Assembly: GCA_958430865.1 (NCBI GenBank)
Contig: CAUDNR010001175.1
Location: forward strand, 1-18,656
DNA length: 18,656 bases
Reading direction: 5' to 3'
From: Entrophospora sp. SA101
Taxonomy: Eukaryota > Glomeromycota > Glomeromycetes > Entrophosporales > Entrophosporaceae
Shown here: piece by piece, positions 8,600-15,850 of the stretch
Numbering within the stretch: position 1 is the stretch's first letter
Layout of the letters: every line of letters begins with the position of its first letter
The notes under the pieces: generated by a model
What the model was told of the DNA's origin: nothing
Database searches by the model: none
Seen by the model: only the letters and a program-made list of their open reading frames with translations
Translations under genes and position numbers: made by a program

Positions 8600-8849
8600 T
8601 TATTCTCCGTGAAATAAACCAGTTATTTCACGGGAATATCCATGAAATATCATTATTATTATTTTCACGATTGTGCCGTGTAAATTAATGATATTCACGG
8701 ATTCCCGTGAAATAACTATCATATATTCCTTGGATAACAAGAAGCAAGAACCACCATTGATTTTAATATTAGAAGGTAGATGTTTATAATCTGAGAATTC
8801 AGGAAGAATTTCATCAGAATAATTTTTTGTATAATTATTATCTTCTTAT
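8600..8849 (-). pseudogene. Coding-like fragment interrupted by a foldback element
   Basis: The minus-strand frame reads N-N-Y-T-K-N-Y-S-D-E-I-L-P-E-F-S-D-Y, then N-I-K-I-N-G-G-S-C-F-L-L-S-K-E-Y (about 8840-8730), with protein-like composition. The frame then runs into the inverted-repeat element at 8621-8717 and stops at 8602-8600. No start codon is in frame before a TAA near 8850. The real exon probably ended at or before the element. Product not recognised. Confidence 0.25.
8621..8717. mobile_element. 97-bp foldback element
   Basis: Exact 17-bp inverted arms AGTTATTTCACGGGAAT (8621-8637) and ATTCCCGTGAAATAACT (8701-8717), with further imperfect pairing inward (ATATCATTA / TAATGATAT). The interior is an AT-rich loop. 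Further TTTCACGG/CCGTGAAA half-sites at 8587-8615 suggest an adjacent decayed copy. Confidence 0.7.
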
Positions 8850-9414
8850 TAAAATTAGTTTTGGAAATAGTTTGGGCTTCTCAATATCTCTTATAAGAAA
8901 AAACTATGTAAATCATTCTATTTAATTTAAAACAATTTCGGCTATGAATAAAGAATAGTTTGGGTCTATAAAAAAATTAGTCTTTGCCCAAAGTGTTTCG
9001 ACAATTTCGAATACTAAGAGAGGTAATTCCGACCGAAATCCTTAATCCTTAAGAATTCCTATATAATAATAATTGAAACCAAATTATGCTTAAAATATCT
9101 ACTACTTTCCTGTCGCATGTAAATTAATCCGTGATACGTGATAGAAGTAGATAAAATTCTGGAAATTAATTATATAGTAAATTGTGGGGGATCATCACTA
9201 TCAAATGGTTACAATTGACCAACTTCCGAATTTTGTCTACCAGCACACATAATAAATATTACACAAAATATTAAATAATATGATGCAAAGAATCTCAATC
9301 ATTATTTTGACATATTTTTTATTATTGTTTTCTTTACAAGTTTTTGACTTTGCTACTTAGCAACCCTGGATTTTAGAAAACATGGCGCAGTATGCACTTC
9401 TGTCATGGATCACG
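8850..9414. other. Intergenic stretch, nothing supported
   Basis: AT-rich sequence without an open frame above noise, inverted repeat or recognisable RNA. Confidence 0.5.
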
Positions 9415-9677
9415 AATTAATTTTTTGTTTACGTGTTTTTTCTCTTAGTATTAGAAAATTTTTTTTTTATTAAATCCCTACTTGATACTAAAAAAATAGA
9501 AGCAGATATAAGAGTTGTTGGTTTGTTTCGTTTCATTCATTGATTCGTTAAAAAGAATTTTATTAATACAGATTACTAAAATTGTATTAATATTTGTTTC
9601 CTTAAAAAACAGATTTTTGGTTATGCGGCTATCAAAGAAAAAAGATTAATATCAATCAAAATGCCCTATTTGGTAAT

Positions 9678-9686
9678 ATTATTTAT
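9678..9686 (+). repeat. Left 9-bp target-site duplication
   Basis: ATTATTTAT, identical to 11833-11841 and present once in the empty site at 3745-3753. The local sequence is AT-rich and repetitive, so the exact edge could shift by one base. Confidence 0.65.
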
Positions 9687-9842
9687 TGGGGTATTCGATA
9701 TAAGTTGATTAACAAATCTAATTAATGTCATAATGTAAAATACATATCAGATATATTAATATGCGGATTTTTTTATGGTGCCCTTTTTTTCTCTAAAAAA
9801 GGAAACAGTGTAACAAAATATATTTTCAAATACATTATTACA

Positions 9843-11730
9843 TTATTAGTATTATGAACTTTCAATCGCCAAGCTTTTGGAAAATTGTTACATTTATAAA
9901 ATTATTAGAGGTTTTTAATCAGGATACATTTGTAGAACAGTGCTATGGAGAGATAATTTTAATTTCATACAATTTTTTCGGAAGTTGCAATAGATAGAAG
10001 TATTATGATAAAGAAATTTCCTGTATTTTGAATGAGCTTTTTTACGCCATTAATATTTTTACATCCATTAAATCTTTCCAAGCTCTAATCTATATTACAT
10101 ATACTATCTTGCATGCTAATTTGATGTTCATATCTTTGAAAACAGATGAGGAGTAGTGGTTTGAAAACAGCATGTTTTATTAGCATTTTATTAGTATTAT
10201 GAACTTTCAATAGCTAAGGCTTCTGGAAAATCGTTACATTTATAAATAATTAGAGGTTCTTAACCGAAATGCATTTGTAGAACAGTGTTATGGAGAGAAA
10301 ATCTTTATTTCATACAATTTTTTCAGAAGTTGCAATCGATAGAAGTATTATGATAAAGAAGAAATTTTCTGTATTTTGAATGAGCTTTTTTACGCTATTA
10401 GTATTTTTACATCCGTTAAATCTTTCCATAGCTCTAAAGTATAATGTATATATTAACTTTTGTGGAAATTTAATGCTTTTATCTTTGAAAATGGAGGAGG
10501 AGTAGTGGTTTGAAAACAGCATGTTTTATTGGGGTATTCGATATAAGTTGATTAACAAATCTAATTAATGTCATAATTGTAATGTAAAATACACATTAAT
10601 ATGCGGATTTTTTTATGGTACCCCTTTTTTTATCTAAAAAAGGAAACAGTGTAATAAAATATATTTTCAAATACGTTACGTTATTAGTATTATGAACTTT
10701 CAATCGCTAAGGCTTTTGGAAAATCGTTACATTTATAAAATTATTAGTTTTTTAATTAGGATACATTTGTAGAACAGTGCTATGGAGAGAAAATTTTAAT
10801 TTCATACAATTTTTTCGGAAGTTGCAATAGATAGAAGTATTATGACAAAGAAGAAATTTTCTGTGCTTTGAATGAGCTTTTTTACGCTTTTGGTATTTTT
10901 ACATCCATTAAATCTTTCCATAACTCTAATCCATATTACATATACTATCTTGTACGCTAATTTGGTGTTCATATCTTTGAAAATGGACGAGGAGTAGTGG
11001 TTTGAAAACAGCATGTTTTATTAGCGTTTTATTAGTATTATGAACTTTCAACTGCTAAGGCTTCTGGAAAATCGTTACATTTATAAAATTATTAGAGTTT
11101 TTAATCAGGATGCATTTGTAGAACAGTGTTATGGAGAGAGAATCTTTATTTCATACAATTTTTTTGGAAGTTGCAATAGATAGAAGTATTATGATAAAGA
11201 AGAAATTTTCTGTGTTTTGAATGAGCTTTTTTACGCCATTGGTATTTTTACATCCATTAAATCTTTTCATAGCTCTAATCTATATTACATATACTATCTT
11301 GCGCGCTAATTTGGTGTTCATATCTTTAAAAACAGAGGATGAGAAGTGGCTTGAAAACAGCATGTTTTATTAGCGTTTTATTAGTATTACGAACTTTCAA
11401 TTGCTAAGGCTTCTGGAAAATTGTTACATTTATAAAATTATTAGAGGTTTTTAATTAGGTTACATTTTTAGAACAGTGCTATGGAGAGAGAATCTTTATT
11501 TCATACATTTTTTTCGAAAGTTGCAATAGGTAGAAGTATTACGATAAAGAAAGAAATTTTCTGTATTTCAAATGAGTTTTTTTATGCCACTGGTATTTTT
11601 AATCTATTAAATCTTTCCATGGCTCTAAAGTATAATGTATATACTACTTTTCATGGAAATTTAATGCATATATCTTTGAAAACGGAGGAGGAGTTGTGTT
11701 TTAAAACAATATGTTTAATATGTTCCTTAT
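9843..11730. repeat. Five ~345-bp tandem units inside the transposon
   Basis: The anchor TTATTAGTATTATGAACTTT (last unit TTACGAACTTT) starts units at 9843, 10188, 10681, 11029 and 11378. Spacings are 345, 493, 348 and 349; the 493 includes a 151-bp copy of the element's left end. Units are similar by eye along their length (conserved AACAGTG[C/T]TATGGAGAGA and GTGGTTTGAAAACAGCATG). Partial open frames run on both strands in homologous places but are broken differently in each unit, so I do not call a gene. Confidence 0.85.
10530..10680 (+). repeat. Internal copy of the transposon's left end
   Basis: TGGGGTATTCGATATAAGTT and the following ~150 bp repeat 9687-9842 almost exactly (differences include a short indel near TGTAATGTAAAATACA). 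The order is therefore left end, two units, left end, three units, right end, suggesting a tandem duplication of part of the element before or after insertion. Confidence 0.85.
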
Positions 11731-11832
11731 GTAAATTTCGGAAATCCTGTATGTGATAAAAAAAAATTACATATAACCAATCAATATATAACATTAATTA
11801 GTTTTGATTTTCTTAGAATGTCGCACACCCCA

Positions 11833-11841
11833 ATTATTTAT
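11833..11841 (+). repeat. Right 9-bp target-site duplication
   Basis: ATTATTTAT, the partner of 9678-9686. Confidence 0.65.
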
Positions 11842-11992
11842 TACTATTATTATTAATGATTCCCATTTATGTTGACGGATGATGATTGTTACGCGACCAA
11901 AATATTCTAGTTGGTAGCATTATCTTATTGTATACAACCATCAAAAATAAATGATACTATATTATTTATTGTACGCAGCAACTACATCATAA

Positions 11993-12154
11993 ATGACTAA
12001 AAAACTGAGAGTAGTTGTTAAAATAATTGTCACCATTTTATATTCAGCAATTGCATGCGGAATAGTGTTGGTCGTCAAAACTATTTTGAAGAGGCAAAAA
12101 TCAAAACTAATGGCAAAACTTTTTGACTTTTGCACAAATTACGAAACTCTTTAG
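11993..12154 (+). CDS. Small open frame in block X copy 2, extended through a transposon fragment, 53 aa
   Basis: Paralogue of the 3915 frame: M-T-K-K-L-R-V-V-V-K-I-I-V-T-I-L, then a different end. After A-C-G-I the frame enters the hAT-like element at 12064 and continues (V-L-V-V-K-T-I-L-K-R-Q-K) to TAG 12152-12154, antisense to the last codons of gene 3. If translated it would be a small hydrophobic-basic peptide. No evidence beyond the paralogue. Confidence 0.15.
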   Translation: MTKKLRVVVKIIVTILYSAIACGIVLVVKTILKRQKSKLMAKLFDFCTNYETL

Positions 12155-12172
12155 CTTTGGAAACCATTACTA
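12064..12172. mobile_element. hAT-like miniature element at the 3' end of gene 3
   Basis: Begins TAGTGTTGGTCGTCAAAACT and ends GGAAACCATTACTA. It aligns in reverse orientation with the 14293-14469 element (shared CAAAACTATTTTGAAGAGGC, then CAAAACTAA; near the far end CGAAA.TCT). TAGTGTTGG-type ends resemble hAT termini. No target duplication is visible: the left flank belongs to block X and the right flank to gene 3 coding sequence, as if it sits on a rearrangement junction. Confidence 0.65.
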
Positions 12173-14059
12173 TTCATTGATGCTCCGTCTAATTTGGGAA
12201 TCTCAACAACACGTTGCATAAGAAGCACTGTTAGACGGTCAAGTCGTTCTTCTGTTGTTAACGTTCTATTACTTTCACCAATTTCTAAAAATAAAGATGG
12301 AGGAATTAAGGCTTTCAGCTCATCATGTGTGTGTTTTTTAAAGAAGTGTTTCTGTATAACGCCCCATGGTTTGATTCGACCAACACCTGAAACAATAATA
12401 AAGATCATTGCAAATGTGAATAATATGTATTATGTATTATGCAATAATGATATATTGGTATCTAATTACCAAATAAAATGGCATAGAGTGTCAAAAATGT
12501 CCCCCATACAGCCAATACATTTGAAATGACAGACAGAAACTAATATAAAAATTAAAATAATTTATTAATAATAATGACAATGGCAATAATACTGTCATCA
12601 TTGTTATTAATTAATAAATATACTTACGTTCTTACTTCTGTATTATGATAAAAAAACAGCCATTATCAGAAATTAATTATAATTATTTTCCAATTCATGT
12701 GCTGAAATTTTTTGTTGAAAATTTTGGAACATAAATATCTTTCCTTGGAAAAGATATTTACATTTCAACAAAAAATTTCAGCGCATGTAATTCAATCATC
12801 ATTAATCTTATTTACTTGCCTTAGTTCTGTCTGCGTTTCAATCACAAAATTTTGAGGGTCAATCATAAATCCTGTCGCTCCTAGCGCAAAAAATGAAGAA
12901 TTCCTTGACGTCGGGTCTAGACAATTTATTATTTATATTTATTGAATGATAATATATTTAAACAACAAAAAATTTATTTAACCCACAAATAATTGTTGTG
13001 ATATAAGATTGTGTGTCGTGGTTTGGTTGAAACCCGAGGTTATCTTTGAATGAGGGTGTTATTCTATTGGTGACCTTCCTGGTCATCCGAACATAATAGA
13101 TCTAAAAAATATATCATTCATTATAAACAAATTTATCATTACACCGCACCATTATTTATTATTATTTACATTTTCTCCTATAAAATATCTATTCGCTCGG
13201 AAAATCGACGTAATAAATGAATCTGATGACTCCTCGAAATAGGTATCCTTAACTGCCTCGGCATACATTGCATCCGCACTTGTTACATCACCTATTTAAA
13301 AAAAAGAATCAACCAATCAATCAATCCAATCAATCAACATTTAATATAATAAGTTATACCTGAGTCAAATATGTTAATTGTAAAAACAGGAAGGTTCCCA
13401 TCTAAGGTGCCATCGCCATCAATCTCCAATCTAAAAAGAATTCGTTTTAACCGATTCGTCGGTTGGGTATTAGGAAAGGTTAGGTTGTTTGGTGAAAATT
13501 TACCAGTCCAAAATGTACCAATAAGTGTTGGTTGGGTGACATGTTCTGAACAAATAGAGTTGGTGTCTCCTAAAAATGAATAAACGAATGAATATATATG
13601 ATTCAATATATATAATACAATACAACATACATAAATATGATTTTACCAAAAAAATCATAAAGTAAAAAACTGCACGTAATTGAAAAGTTTTTTCTATACT
13701 GAAAGGAAATTACTATACAATAATAATATTAGTTAAAAAAGAGTGTCAACGTTATTACTTATATATTCATTGGCTAATTAAATTAACCTGGCGAAGGAAA
13801 TTCTACTATTGGAGAATGCTCTGTTGTATACAAATAAAAAGTTAAACTTGGCTTAGGTCAAACACGTAGTAAATATTTGCTAAATACACGATTCTAGTTA
13901 AATGAAGGCCGAATTTATTTTTTTACCAGTGGTAATAGTTGGTAAATCATTTAGTACTCCCGTTGTGAGTATAACAGAAAGAGCTATTAATAATACTGTA
14001 AATGCTCCAATGACAATCCATTTGCAACGATAAATCGTTAGTATTGGTTTTTTTTCCAT
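12151..14059 (-). CDS. Gene 3: two-pass membrane protein of the tandem family, altered at both ends
   Basis: Function unknown. Exons 5'->3': 14059-13927, 13820-13788, 13712-13647, 13569-13360, 13291-13170, 13101-12987, 12916-12820, 12637-12628, 12539-12470, 12386-12151; 1092 nt, 363 aa. The ancestral start is ATA here; the next in-frame ATG, six codons on, is used. First membrane segment about 14-36, exoplasmic region 37-262 with the conserved cysteine pair (S-I-T-C, N-S-I-C), second segment 263-286 (G-G replaced by W-G), then VGRIKPWG (287-294). The tail ends soon after V-V-E-I-P-K-L; the last seven codons and TAA lie in the hAT-like element at 12064-12172. All internal splice sites and the frame are intact, so it may still be expressed or be a young pseudogene. 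Exon 7 could instead end at 12816 at a canonical GT, omitting exon 8. Confidence 0.8.
12628..12637 (-). other. Candidate 10-nt microexon (exon 8) of gene 3
   Basis: The minus strand reads ATACAG|AAGTAAGAAC|GTAAGTAT. At the place where genes 1 and 2 have a GC donor, this copy has a canonical, strong GT donor, giving Arg-Ser-Lys-Asn. The upstream donor is AAG|GCAAGT. Skipping is also in frame. Confidence 0.45.
12696..12787. repeat. 92-bp hairpin in intron 7 of gene 3
   Basis: Arms 12696-12720 and 12763-12787 are inverted repeats with a perfect 20-bp core, GCTGAAATTTTTTGTTGAAA (12701-12720). An inner pair, AAATATCTTT (12733-12742) and AAAGATATTT (12750-12759), continues the stem. Gene 1 keeps only a left-arm-like sequence (about 1670-1690) and gene 2 only a right-arm-like one (about 5295-5315). 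Confidence 0.8.
13308..13337. repeat. CAAT microsatellite in intron 4 of gene 3
   Basis: Short interrupted (CAAT)n tract within intron 13292-13359, paralogous to 2224-2254 and 5858-5920. Confidence 0.8.
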
Positions 14060-14292
14060 TTTGTTTAATACGAATATTTTAATTGATGATTAATTTATAT
14101 CAGAAAGAGAAATGAAATATGAAATTTTCTCTGAATTAAAGTTCAGTGCAACTAAAAATCTCAATAAAATAAGTCTATCCTAGTAATGTTTAGAAATTTA
14201 TCGGCTTAGTTGGCTTAGATATCTTACATGGCTTAGCCGGCTAAAAAAAAAATTTCTTAATTTATCTTTACATCTGGAATTTTAGTGTAGAA

Positions 14293-14469
14293 TAGTGTTG
14301 GTTTTCCAAAATTAGAGAATTTCGCAACCATGCGAAAGTCAAAAGGTTTCGCCATAAGTCGAAACTAGTTTGATTTTTGACTATTGACTTTTTGATTTAC
14401 TTTTGACATATAACTTTTAATTTTAGTTTTGACTTTCGCCTCTTCAAAATAGTTTTGGAAACCAACACT
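14293..14469. mobile_element. 177-bp hAT-like miniature element
   Basis: Terminal inverted repeats TAGTGTTGGTTTTCCAAAAT (14293-14312) and AGTTTTGGAAACCAACACT (14451-14469), one indel apart. The interior holds repeated GACTTT/GACTTTCGCC motifs. It is the same family as 12064-12172; a lone end of similar type (GACCAACACTA) lies at 16562-16572. No target duplication was found. Confidence 0.75.
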
Positions 14470-14478
14470 GGTGCGGAC

Positions 14479-14640
14479 ATGGTTATCACAATCATTGTCA
14501 ACAAAGGCGCCAATCTAAATCAAAAAAAAGTCAACGCAATAAAAGAAAGTATGACGAAAAGATTAAACGAAAATGAGTTTATCGAAAATAACGAAAATGC
14601 AGTTGATGATGCAACAACACAACAATGGAAATTTTATTAG
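14479..14640 (+). pseudogene. Coding-like 3' fragment, 53 codons
   Basis: The frame runs from ATG 14479 (M-V-I-T-I-I-V-N-K-G-A-N-L-N) through a Lys/Asn/Glu-rich stretch (E-S-M-T-K-R-L-N-E-N-E) to TAG 14638-14640. Composition and G+C are more coding-like than the flanks. It begins immediately after the 14293-14469 element, and the open frame enters that element upstream. It could be the last exon of a gene whose 5' part was displaced. Product not recognised. Confidence 0.3.
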
Positions 14641-14774
14641 AACATGCAAAAAAAAACCATTTTTTGAGTTTTAAGTTTGTTTTTAATAAATTTGTTTGAT
14701 TTTTTCACACATCTTAAATTGGTTGTGTTTACAATCATTTCGTAGACATTCATTATATTAAGGTTATATTTTGA

Positions 14775-15114
14775 TTATATCGAGAGATATGGTCAAGAGA
14801 AGAGAGTTATTCTTCAACCAAGTCAAAAACCAACCCTTTAAATACATTTTCGAGTAGTAATTTATTAGACTATTTCAAAGGTTTGTCGCATGGTTGCTTC
14901 CAACCTCTCAAATTCGAAACATTTGTTAACGAATTGTTGGTGAAGTGTTTGTTGACAAAATGAATCAAATTAACATTTATTTTTACGTTATCAAATTCGG
15001 TTTTGATTGGTCAATCAACAATTGCATGGGTTAAAATTCAGAACGGCATCTCCTGTTCTTATTCCTTCACTCAAACAAATAATTGTTCACAACACAACAC
15101 TATTTGGGATGTAA
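14775..15114 (+). pseudogene. Two coding-like open stretches of a possible decayed gene
   Basis: Stretch one (14775-14963, 62 codons) contains N-P-L-N-T-F-S-S-S-N-L-L-D-Y-F-K-G-L-S-H-G and ends L-L-V-K-C-L-L-T-K. Stretch two (15007-15114, 35 codons) contains L-H-G-L-K-F-R-T-A-S-P-V-L-I-P-S-L-K. Neither has a usable start, and they lie in different frames. Local G+C is visibly higher than the surroundings. Not recognised; a broken repeat-family gene is the best guess. Confidence 0.2.
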
Positions 15115-15173
15115 TTGCTTTTTATGCGTCAATACTTAACATTCTGGTCTTAGGGTAATTCTTGTTAACCTGC

Positions 15174-15265
15174 GGGAAATGTCATGCGATTAGTTAATTA
15201 ATAATAATGTATTTTCCGTATTAGTGTTAGCCATTTTTATTTGCGAGTTTATCAGTTACTTAATA
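15174..15265 (+). repeat. Duplicated AT-rich segment, copy 1
   Basis: Shares GGGAAATG.CA.GCG, TTAGTT.ATTAAT, AATAATGTATTTTC and TTTATCAGTTACTTAATAAT, in that order, with 17092-17256. Copy 2 is longer owing to an insertion of about 65 bp. It ends directly at the ATG of the 15266 frame. Confidence 0.7.
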
Positions 15266-15394
15266 ATGGCAAGAATTGCCCCAAGACCAGAACGTTTATT
15301 AAGAAATTGGTCCAACGTGGAATCATTACAAAATAAAAACAGTTATTTGTTTGATGAAGGAATAATTGATAAAATATTTATTAATAATAGATGA
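15266..15394 (+). CDS. Small open frame, 42 aa, with repeat-disrupted end
   Basis: ATG 15266 opens M-A-R-I-A-P-R-P-E-R-L-L-R-N-W-S-N-V-E-S-L-Q, a plausible protein-like start, then F-D-E-G-I-I-D-K-I-F to TGA 15392-15394. The stop lies across the first junction of a 33-bp tandem duplication. The DNA just upstream (15174-15265) is duplicated at 17092-17256 without this frame. It may be the first exon of a gene or a relic; no downstream exon was identified. Confidence 0.25.
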   Translation: MARIAPRPERLLRNWSNVESLQNKNSYLFDEGIIDKIFINNR

Positions 15395-15426
15395 ATAATT
15401 GATAAAATATTTATTAATAATAGATG
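15361..15426 (+). repeat. Perfect 33-bp tandem duplication
   Basis: AATAATTGATAAAATATTTA begins both copies, at 15361 and 15394, and they are identical over 33 bp. Perfect identity suggests a recent event. Confidence 0.95.
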
Positions 15427-15592
15427 AATAATTTATGTACTAGCAAATAATTTTTCTAAACTTGTTAGAAATATTTATAATTAAACTTCTAATTAGATTG
15501 CATATTAATATTTGTCAGATTTTTCCAGATGCTCAAAATTACGGATAACATTAACATTAATATTAAGATAATAATAACCCTGTAAAAAATTT

Positions 15593-15700
15593 ATTCCGTG
15601 ATTATTCTCAATGTTTTTCCGTTGTTAAACTCAATGATTTTCCATTTATATACATTGACATGTTTTTTCCATAATAATAAATGCATCATATTCACGGAAT
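15593..15700. repeat. Weak inverted repeat
   Basis: ATTCCGTGA (15593-15601) pairs with TCACGGAAT (15692-15700). The ATATTCACGGA motif is shared with the foldback at 8621-8717, so this may be a decayed relative. Support is modest. Confidence 0.35.
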
Positions 15701-15753
15701 TTATAATTCCGTTTTTCATAATAATAAAAATGGAGGTTTCACTGATATGCATT

Positions 15754-15850
15754 TAATTAATAAAATGGATAAAGTTCGGACAAATAACTGAATAATTAAT
15801 TAATAGAATGGATAAAGTTCGGATAAATTGTCGAAAAAATTTAATTAATA
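15754..15850 (+). repeat. Short direct repeats of AATGGATAAAGTTCGGA
   Basis: TTAATTAATA[A/G]AATGGATAAAGTTCGGA occurs at about 15754 and again about 45 bp later; a third partial TTTAATTAATAAAA follows near 15840. Confidence 0.75.

Larger units (their letters stand above)
9687..11832. mobile_element. 2.15 kb non-autonomous DNA transposon, Mutator-like by target duplication
   Basis: Ends TGGGGTATTCGATAT (left) and TGGGGTGTGCGACAT (right, reverse strand) match at 12 of 15 positions, and similarity resumes further in at CTAATTAATGT (about 45 bp in all). Perfect 9-bp direct repeats ATTATTTAT flank it at 9678-9686 and 11833-11841. The paralogous intergenic block holds a single copy of this target at 3745-3753, so insertion post-dates the duplication. 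A 9-bp duplication is typical of Mutator-like elements; no transposase is encoded, so the assignment is an inference. The interior consists of tandem repeats (listed separately) and a second left-end sequence at 10530. Confidence 0.75.
9415..12063. repeat. Intergenic block X, second copy, split by a transposon
   Basis: 9415-9686 and 11833-12063 align in order with 3430-4015. The split falls within ATTATTTAT, which is duplicated on either side of the 9687-11832 element. The right edge stops abruptly after TTGCATGCGGAA, where the hAT-like element at 12064 begins. Confidence 0.8.

Noticed and set aside
10310..10522. 70-codon minus-strand frame with a near-copy at 10802-11014
   Set aside because: Both lie in homologous parts of the 345-bp units inside the transposon; the frame is broken in other units, the opposite strand is equally open, and no known motif is seen.
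11481..11756. 91-codon plus-strand frame
   Set aside because: It is the fifth 345-bp unit, opened by small indels; equivalent frames in the other units carry stops after about 30 codons.
12194..12529. 111-codon plus-strand frame
   Set aside because: Antisense to exons 9 and 10 of gene 3 and to the intron between them; no paralogous frame is conserved in genes 1 and 2.
14880..14920. CCAACCTCT shared with the terminus at 186-195
   Set aside because: Only nine bases match, and no matching partner end or target duplication was found.
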